From: Cryobacterium mannosilyticum
Lineage (GTDB): Bacteria; Actinomycetota; Actinomycetes; Actinomycetales; Microbacteriaceae
Assembly: GCF_004402705.1 (NCBI RefSeq)
Contig: NZ_SOFM01000016.1
Span: 124,001-188,000 of the forward strand
Direction of reading: 5' to 3'
DNA length: 64,000 bases
Shown here: piece after piece, positions 59,765 to 64,000 of the stretch
Numbering within the stretch: the stretch's first letter is position 1
Layout: the number at the start of each line of letters is the position of its first letter
The notes under the pieces: generated by a model
Told to the model about the DNA's origin: nothing
Seen by the model: the letters and a program-made list of their open reading frames with translations, nothing else
Database searches by the model: none
Made by a program: the position numbers and the translations under genes

Positions 59765-60616
59765 GTGCCCACCTACACGGATGACTACGGCGTCGCGATC
59801 ACCTACTACGTCTGGACGGTGCCTCACCCGCGTGCCGCCGTGCAGCTCGTCCACGGCGTGGGCGAGCACGCGCACCGCTATGAGGAGCTCGTCGGCCGGC
59901 TCAACGCCGCTGGGTACACCGTGTATGCCGACGACCATCGCGGCCACGGCCAGACCGGGGTGCACCAGCACCGCGGCGACCTGTCCCGGCTCGGCCGGCT
60001 CGGCGAGGGCGGGCTGCGCGCCGCGGTCGCCGCCGTGCACCAGCTCAGCGGGATCATCCGGGCCGAACAGCCCGGTGTGCCGCTCGTGCTGCTCGGCCAC
60101 AGCTGGGGCTCGTTCATGGCGCAGATGATCCTCAACCGCTACCCGGACGACTACGACGCGGTGGTGCTCAGCGGCACCGCCTACCGGATGCCGGGCTACC
60201 TCGACGGCGGAGACCTGAACCGCAGGCACAAGAACCTGGGCACGACCGGGGTCGAGTGGCTCAGCCGGGACCCGGCCGTCGCCGCCGCGTTCGTCGCCGA
60301 CCCGCTGACGACGTCCGTGCCGCTGGCGAAACTCTTCGGAATCCGGGACGCGGCCCGGCTCTTCGGGCGCCCGGCCCGGCGACTGCCGGCGAGGCTGCCG
60401 CTGCTGATCCTGGTCGGCAGCGATGACACCGTCGGCGGGGAACGGAGCGCTCGCATGCTCTCGAAGGCATATGCGGAGCGCTCGGGGCTGCGCGACATCC
60501 GTCTCATCGTCTACCCGGGGGCACGGCACGAGGTCTTCAACGAGACCAACCGGGAGCAGGTCTTCGCCGACCTGATCGGGTGGCTGGACGAGCGGGTTCG
60601 GGCGCGCGCCGATTAG
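59765..60616 (+). CDS. monoacylglycerol lipase-like alpha/beta hydrolase
   Basis: A 283-residue serine hydrolase. VQLVHGVGEHAHRYEELVGRLNAAGYTVYADDHRGHGQT is the monoglyceride-lipase signature. The nucleophile is Ser113 in GHSWGSF, the acid lies in ILVGSDDTVGG and the His in YPGARHEVFNE. CAGACT six bases before GTG 59765 suggests a leaderless mRNA. Its TAG stop is the first half of the next gene's -10 box. Confidence 0.9.
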   Translation: MPTYTDDYGVAITYYVWTVPHPRAAVQLVHGVGEHAHRYEELVGRLNAAGYTVYADDHRGHGQTGVHQHRGDLSRLGRLGEGGLRAAVAAVHQLSGIIRAEQPGVPLVLLGHSWGSFMAQMILNRYPDDYDAVVLSGTAYRMPGYLDGGDLNRRHKNLGTTGVEWLSRDPAVAAAFVADPLTTSVPLAKLFGIRDAARLFGRPARRLPARLPLLILVGSDDTVGGERSARMLSKAYAERSGLRDIRLIVYPGARHEVFNETNREQVFADLIGWLDERVRARAD

Positions 60617-60619
60617 GCT
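60614..60619 (+). promoter_or_regulatory. leaderless-type -10 box containing the lipase stop codon
   Basis: TAGGCT, six bases before the ATG at 60626; TAG is the stop of the lipase gene. Confidence 0.5.
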
Positions 60620-60625
60620 TGCGTC

Positions 60626-61678
60626 ATGCACGGTGAATACAAGGTCCCAGGCGGCAAGCTCGTCGTCGTCGATCTCGAGGTCGTCGACAACACGATCGTC
60701 GACTTCCGCCTGGCCGGTGATTTCTTCCTCGAACCCGACAGCGCGCTCGGCGACATCAACGCCGCGGTGAACGGACTGTCTGCGGACAGTGACGCGGTGA
60801 GCATCGCGGCCGCGGTGAGGGCTGCCCTCCCGGCGGAGGCCACCCTGCTCGGTTTCTCTCCGGAGTCGGTGGCGGTCGCGATCCGGCGTTCGCTCGCCCG
60901 GGCCAGCAGCTGGCAGGACTACCAGTGGCAGCTCATCCACTCGCCGCGTCCCGTCCCGCCGGTGATGCAGATGGCGCTCGACGAGGTGCTCGCGATCGAG
61001 GTCGGCGAGGGCCGGCGCAGCCCCACCCTCCGCATCTGGGAGTGGAACGAACCGGCCGTGGTGATCGGCAGCTTCCAGTCGCTGAAGAACGAGGTCGACC
61101 CGGTCAACGCCGAGAAGCACGGCTTCACCGTGGTGCGCCGGATCAGCGGCGGCGGCGCCATGTTCATGGAGGCGGGCTCGGTGATCACCTACTCGATCTA
61201 CGCACCGACCGACCTCGTGCAGGGGATGACCTTCGCCGACTCATACGCCTACCTCGACGAGTGGGTGCTCACCGCGCTCAAATCGCTCGGCATCGACGCC
61301 TACTACCAACCGCTCAACGACATCACCAGCCCGAAGGGCAAGATCGGCGGGGCGGCGCAGAAGCGGCTCGGCAGCGGGGCCGTGCTGCACCACGTCACCA
61401 TGAGCTACGACATGGACGGCGAGAAGATGGTGCAGGTGCTCCGCATCGGCCGGGAGAAGCTCAGCGACAAGGGGATCACCAGCGCGGCCAAGCGCGTCGA
61501 CCCGCTGCGCAGCCAGACCGGCCTCAGCCGCGCCGAGATCATCGACCGGATGAAGCAGACCTTCACCGGGCTCTACGGCGCGGTCTCCGGCGACGTCACC
61601 GACGACGAGTACGCCAAGGCGGCGGCGCTGGTCGAGAGCAAGTTCGGCACGGCGGACTGGATCGGGCGCGTCCCGTAG
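60626..61678 (+). CDS. lplA: lipoate-protein ligase with N-terminal accessory domain
   Basis: A 350-residue lipoate ligase. Residues 1-90 (KVPGGKLVVVDLEVVDNTIVDFRLAGDFFLEP...) match the small accessory domain that sits at the C-terminus of E. coli LplA. Residues about 95-350 are the catalytic BPL/LplA domain with VVRRISGGGAMFMEAG and the lysine in GKIGGAAQKR. The order is therefore permuted, as in the separate LplB-LplA pairs of archaea but fused. The enzyme attaches lipoate to E2/H proteins. The start is set by TAGGCT six bases upstream. Confidence 0.9.
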   Translation: MHGEYKVPGGKLVVVDLEVVDNTIVDFRLAGDFFLEPDSALGDINAAVNGLSADSDAVSIAAAVRAALPAEATLLGFSPESVAVAIRRSLARASSWQDYQWQLIHSPRPVPPVMQMALDEVLAIEVGEGRRSPTLRIWEWNEPAVVIGSFQSLKNEVDPVNAEKHGFTVVRRISGGGAMFMEAGSVITYSIYAPTDLVQGMTFADSYAYLDEWVLTALKSLGIDAYYQPLNDITSPKGKIGGAAQKRLGSGAVLHHVTMSYDMDGEKMVQVLRIGREKLSDKGITSAAKRVDPLRSQTGLSRAEIIDRMKQTFTGLYGAVSGDVTDDEYAKAAALVESKFGTADWIGRVP

Positions 61679-61705
61679 AACCCGCGTCCGCCCCGGTGAG
61701 AACAG

Positions 61706-62032
61706 TCAGCGGCCGCGGGTCAGCAGGTCCTGGTATTCGGCGTGCGCGTCGATCCAGCTCACCACATACGGACACACCGGCACGACGGTGAGGTCCGTGC
61801 GCACGCGCACATCATCGAGGGCCTGCTCCACGAGGATGCCGGCCAGCCGCTGGCCGCGACGGGCCGGGTCGACCTCGACGTGGGTGAACAGCACCTCCTG
61901 GCCTTCCACCTCGTAGTCGGCGAAGCCGACGGTCTCGCCGTCGATCAACAACGTGTACCTGGCCAGTGCGGGCTCGTGGCGGAAGGTCACCGCTGCCGGG
62001 CCGGTGGTCGCTGAGTCAGTAGTCATCTCCAT
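61706..62032 (-). CDS. YjdJ-type small N-acetyltransferase
   Basis: A 108-residue GNAT-like protein of the short PF14542 type. GFADYEVEGQEVLFTHVEVDPARRGQRLAGILVEQALDDVR is the acetyl-CoA-binding core, and VVPVCPYVVSWIDAHAEYQDLL the conserved CP(Y/F)V ending. ATG 62032 and ATG 62026 are both possible; neither has a clean ribosome binding site. The target is unknown. Confidence 0.85.
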   Translation of the reverse strand: MEMTTDSATTGPAAVTFRHEPALARYTLLIDGETVGFADYEVEGQEVLFTHVEVDPARRGQRLAGILVEQALDDVRVRTDLTVVPVCPYVVSWIDAHAEYQDLLTRGR

Positions 62033-62060
62033 AGGCTAGGCCGCCTGACACAATGAGGGA

Positions 62061-62972
62061 ATGCCAACCGTGTGGTCCCAGTCGTCTCCCAGCCGTGTCG
62101 TCCATGCCGACAACCTCGAGATCCTTCCCGGGCTGCCGGATGCGGCGTTCACGCTGATCTACCTCGACCCGCCGTTCAACACCGGCCGGAAGCAGAACCG
62201 CCAGTCCACGACATCCGTTCGGTCGCCGGCCCCGGTGGACTCCGAGGCCCTCGGCGCACGCGCGGCCGGCACGATCACCGGGTTCAAGGGCCAGCGTTAC
62301 GAGCGGATCAAGGGTGACCTGCTCGGTTACGACGACCAGTTCGAGGACTACTGGGCCTTCCTCGAACCTCGCCTGATCGAGGCGTGGCGGCTGCTGGCCG
62401 ACGACGGCACCCTGTACCTGCACCTCGACTACCGGGAGGCGCACTACGCGAAGGTGCTGCTCGACGCGCTCTTCGGCCGGGACTGCTTCCTCAACGAACT
62501 GATCTGGGCCTACGACTACGGCGCGAAGTCGAAGAACCGCTGGCCGACCAAGCACGACACGATCCTGGTCTACGTGAAGAACCCGGCAGCGTATTACTTC
62601 GACTCGACCACGGTCGACCGGGAGCCGTACATGGCGCCCGGCCTGGTCACCCCGGAGAAGGTCGCGAAGGGCAAGCTGCCGACGGATGTCTGGTGGCACA
62701 CGATCGTGTCGCCGACGGGCAAGGAGAAGACCGGGTATCCGACCCAGAAGCCGGTGGGCATCCTGCGCCGGATGATCCAGGCCTCCAGCAGGGAGGGCGA
62801 CTGGGTGCTCGACTTCTTCGCCGGCAGCGGCACGACGGGCGCGGTCGCGGCCGCCCTCGGGCGCCGGTTCCTGCTGGTGGACCAGAACCCGGAGTCGATC
62901 GCCGTCATGCGGGAGCGGTTCGCGCCGCTGGCCGAGGTGGAGTTCCTCGGCCCGACGGTCGCCATCGCCTGA
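62061..62972 (+). CDS. orphan beta-class DNA methyltransferase
   Basis: A 303-residue site-specific amino-methyltransferase. Motif IV is YLDPPFNTG (residues 35-41) and comes before the AdoMet motif DFFAGSGTTG near residue 255, the beta-class order. DPPF favours N6-adenine. No restriction endonuclease or specificity subunit lies next to it, so it may be a regulatory (orphan) methyltransferase. CACAAT six bases before the ATG suggests a leaderless mRNA, though GAGGGA in between could also bind ribosomes. Confidence 0.9.
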   Translation: MPTVWSQSSPSRVVHADNLEILPGLPDAAFTLIYLDPPFNTGRKQNRQSTTSVRSPAPVDSEALGARAAGTITGFKGQRYERIKGDLLGYDDQFEDYWAFLEPRLIEAWRLLADDGTLYLHLDYREAHYAKVLLDALFGRDCFLNELIWAYDYGAKSKNRWPTKHDTILVYVKNPAAYYFDSTTVDREPYMAPGLVTPEKVAKGKLPTDVWWHTIVSPTGKEKTGYPTQKPVGILRRMIQASSREGDWVLDFFAGSGTTGAVAAALGRRFLLVDQNPESIAVMRERFAPLAEVEFLGPTVAIA

Positions 62973-63021
62973 TCCCGGCGGGCTCGAAAACCGTCCGGTC
63001 CAGGTCTGGAACACTGGGACC

Positions 63022-63948
63022 ATGAGACTCCGCATCTTCACCGAACCGCAGCAGGGCGCCGACTACGACGGAATCCTCGCCGTCGCGCAGGCCACGGAGA
63101 AGCTCGGCTTCGACGCCTTCTTCCGCTCCGACCACTATCTCGCGATGGGCGACCAGGTCTCCGGCCTGCCCGGGCCGACGGATGCCTGGACCACCCTCGC
63201 CGGCCTCGCCAGGGAGACCTCGCGCATCCGCCTCGGCACGCTCGTCTCTTCGGTGACCTATCGGCCTCCGGGCATCCTGGCGATCCAGGTGGCCCAGGTC
63301 GACCAGATGTCCGGCGGACGGGTCGAGCTCGGCCTCGGCACCGGCTGGTTCGAGCGGGAACACCTGGCCTGCGGCATCCCGTTCCCGGCCAAACGGTTCG
63401 GCATGCTCGAGGAACAGCTCGAGATCGTGACCGGACTGTGGGGCACCCCCGCCGGCGAGACCTACAGCTTCGCCGGCGAGCACTACACGCTCGTCGATTC
63501 GCCGGCGCTGCCGAAGCCGGCCCAGGCGCGCATACCCGTGATCGTCGGCGGCGGGGGAGCGAAGCGCACCCCGGCCATGGCCGCGCGGTTCGCCACCGAG
63601 TTCAACCTGCCGTTCCCGGAGTTCGCGGATGTCCCCGGCAAGTTCGCCGGCGTGCGCGCGGCCTGCGAGGCCATCGGTCGCGACCCGCGTGAGCTCGTCT
63701 ACTCGACCGCCCTGATCGCGGTCGCCGGCCGTGATGAGGCCGAGTTCACCCGCCGTGCCGCCGCGGTCGGCCGTGAACCGGCCGAGCTGCGCGACCACGG
63801 CCTGGCCGGCACCGCGTCCGAGCTCGTCGACCGGCTGGGTGCGCTCGCCGCCGACGGGGTCGAGTGCGCCTACCTGCAGATCATGGACCTGTCCGACCTC
63901 GACCACCTCGACTTCATCGCCCGCGAGGTCGTGCCCCAGCTCGACTAA
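63022..63948 (+). CDS. LLM-class F420-dependent oxidoreductase
   Basis: A 308-residue luciferase-like TIM-barrel protein. RIFTEPQQGADYDGILAVAQATEKLGFDAFFRSDHYLAMG and SGGRVELGLGTGWFEREHLACGIPFP are typical of actinobacterial F420-type LLM enzymes. The VGGGGAKRTPAMAARFA segment forms the cofactor site. F420 use is inferred from the subfamily; FMN is the alternative. Six bases separate AACACT and the ATG. The remaining 52 bases of the window after it hold no recognisable feature. Confidence 0.88.
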   Translation: MRLRIFTEPQQGADYDGILAVAQATEKLGFDAFFRSDHYLAMGDQVSGLPGPTDAWTTLAGLARETSRIRLGTLVSSVTYRPPGILAIQVAQVDQMSGGRVELGLGTGWFEREHLACGIPFPAKRFGMLEEQLEIVTGLWGTPAGETYSFAGEHYTLVDSPALPKPAQARIPVIVGGGGAKRTPAMAARFATEFNLPFPEFADVPGKFAGVRAACEAIGRDPRELVYSTALIAVAGRDEAEFTRRAAAVGREPAELRDHGLAGTASELVDRLGALAADGVECAYLQIMDLSDLDHLDFIAREVVPQLD

Positions 63949-64000
63949 CCTCGGTCCGTCCGGTTCGTCCGGCCCGTGCGTCCGCGATCAGCGCGCCCGG

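Overview
The window is 64 kb of very GC-rich, gene-dense DNA. Frequent GTG/TTG starts, ATGA and GTGA gene overlaps, a coproporphyrin-type heme pathway (hemQ with hemY and hemH), an F420-type luciferase-like enzyme and DUF3618/holin-X envelope proteins point to an actinomycete. The style suggests Microbacteriaceae (Cryobacterium/Leifsonia-like), but that family call is inference. I see no rRNA, tRNA, CRISPR array, insertion sequence or prophage. The first gene is cut by the left edge. The only gene-free stretch over 300 bases is 48225-48617.

Layout. 1-5.4 kb: the 3' end of a beta-lactamase-like protein, an NCS1 permease with an isochorismatase-fold amidohydrolase, then cstA with its small partner ybdD on the minus strand. 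5.5-8.7 kb: glyS, facing an alcohol dehydrogenase and a GNAT acetyltransferase. 8.7-20.4 kb: a nearly complete heme locus. hemA diverges from hemE-hemY, then three small envelope genes (YtxH-like, holin-X, DUF3618), hemQ-hemH-hemC-hemD, and hemB-hemL. Together these cover glutamyl-tRNA to heme b through coproporphyrin. 20.5-37.3 kb: mixed housekeeping and accessory genes, including an ABC exporter, trhO, two LysR regulators, two aldo/keto reductases around an epimerase, a carboxylesterase, LysE, a thioesterase and a carotenoid-desaturase-like oxidoreductase.

37.4-46.0 kb: putA (proline to glutamate), then an olefin operon oleA-oleBC-oleD in which the beta-lactone decarboxylase and beta-lactone synthetase are fused. 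46-51.5 kb: a GntR regulator, a YdeI-like protein, a FetB-like permease, an Lrp regulator divergent from ddaH-rocD (arginine/ornithine catabolism), and an RHH/Doc toxin-antitoxin pair. 51.5-64 kb: lldR-lldD lactate oxidation, a secreted glycerophosphodiesterase, a dienelactone hydrolase, a POT peptide transporter, a MarR-MFS pair, a lipase, a permuted lipoate ligase, an orphan DNA methyltransferase and an LLM oxidoreductase.

The most general new signal is regulatory. Fifteen coding starts in this window (14 annotated genes and one small upstream frame) are preceded by TANNNT exactly six bases before the start codon, the geometry of leaderless mRNAs. In three cases that hexamer is TAGGCT and its TAG is the stop codon of the previous gene. 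Two small upstream ORFs (before the esterase and before putA) sit behind similar promoters. Palindromes were found at the hemA/hemE divergence, upstream of marR and cstA (nearly identical sites), at lldR, at the toxin-antitoxin promoter and at the ddaH promoter. Short tandem duplications recur at gene ends and inside coding linkers (hemY, the YtxH-like gene, oleBC).
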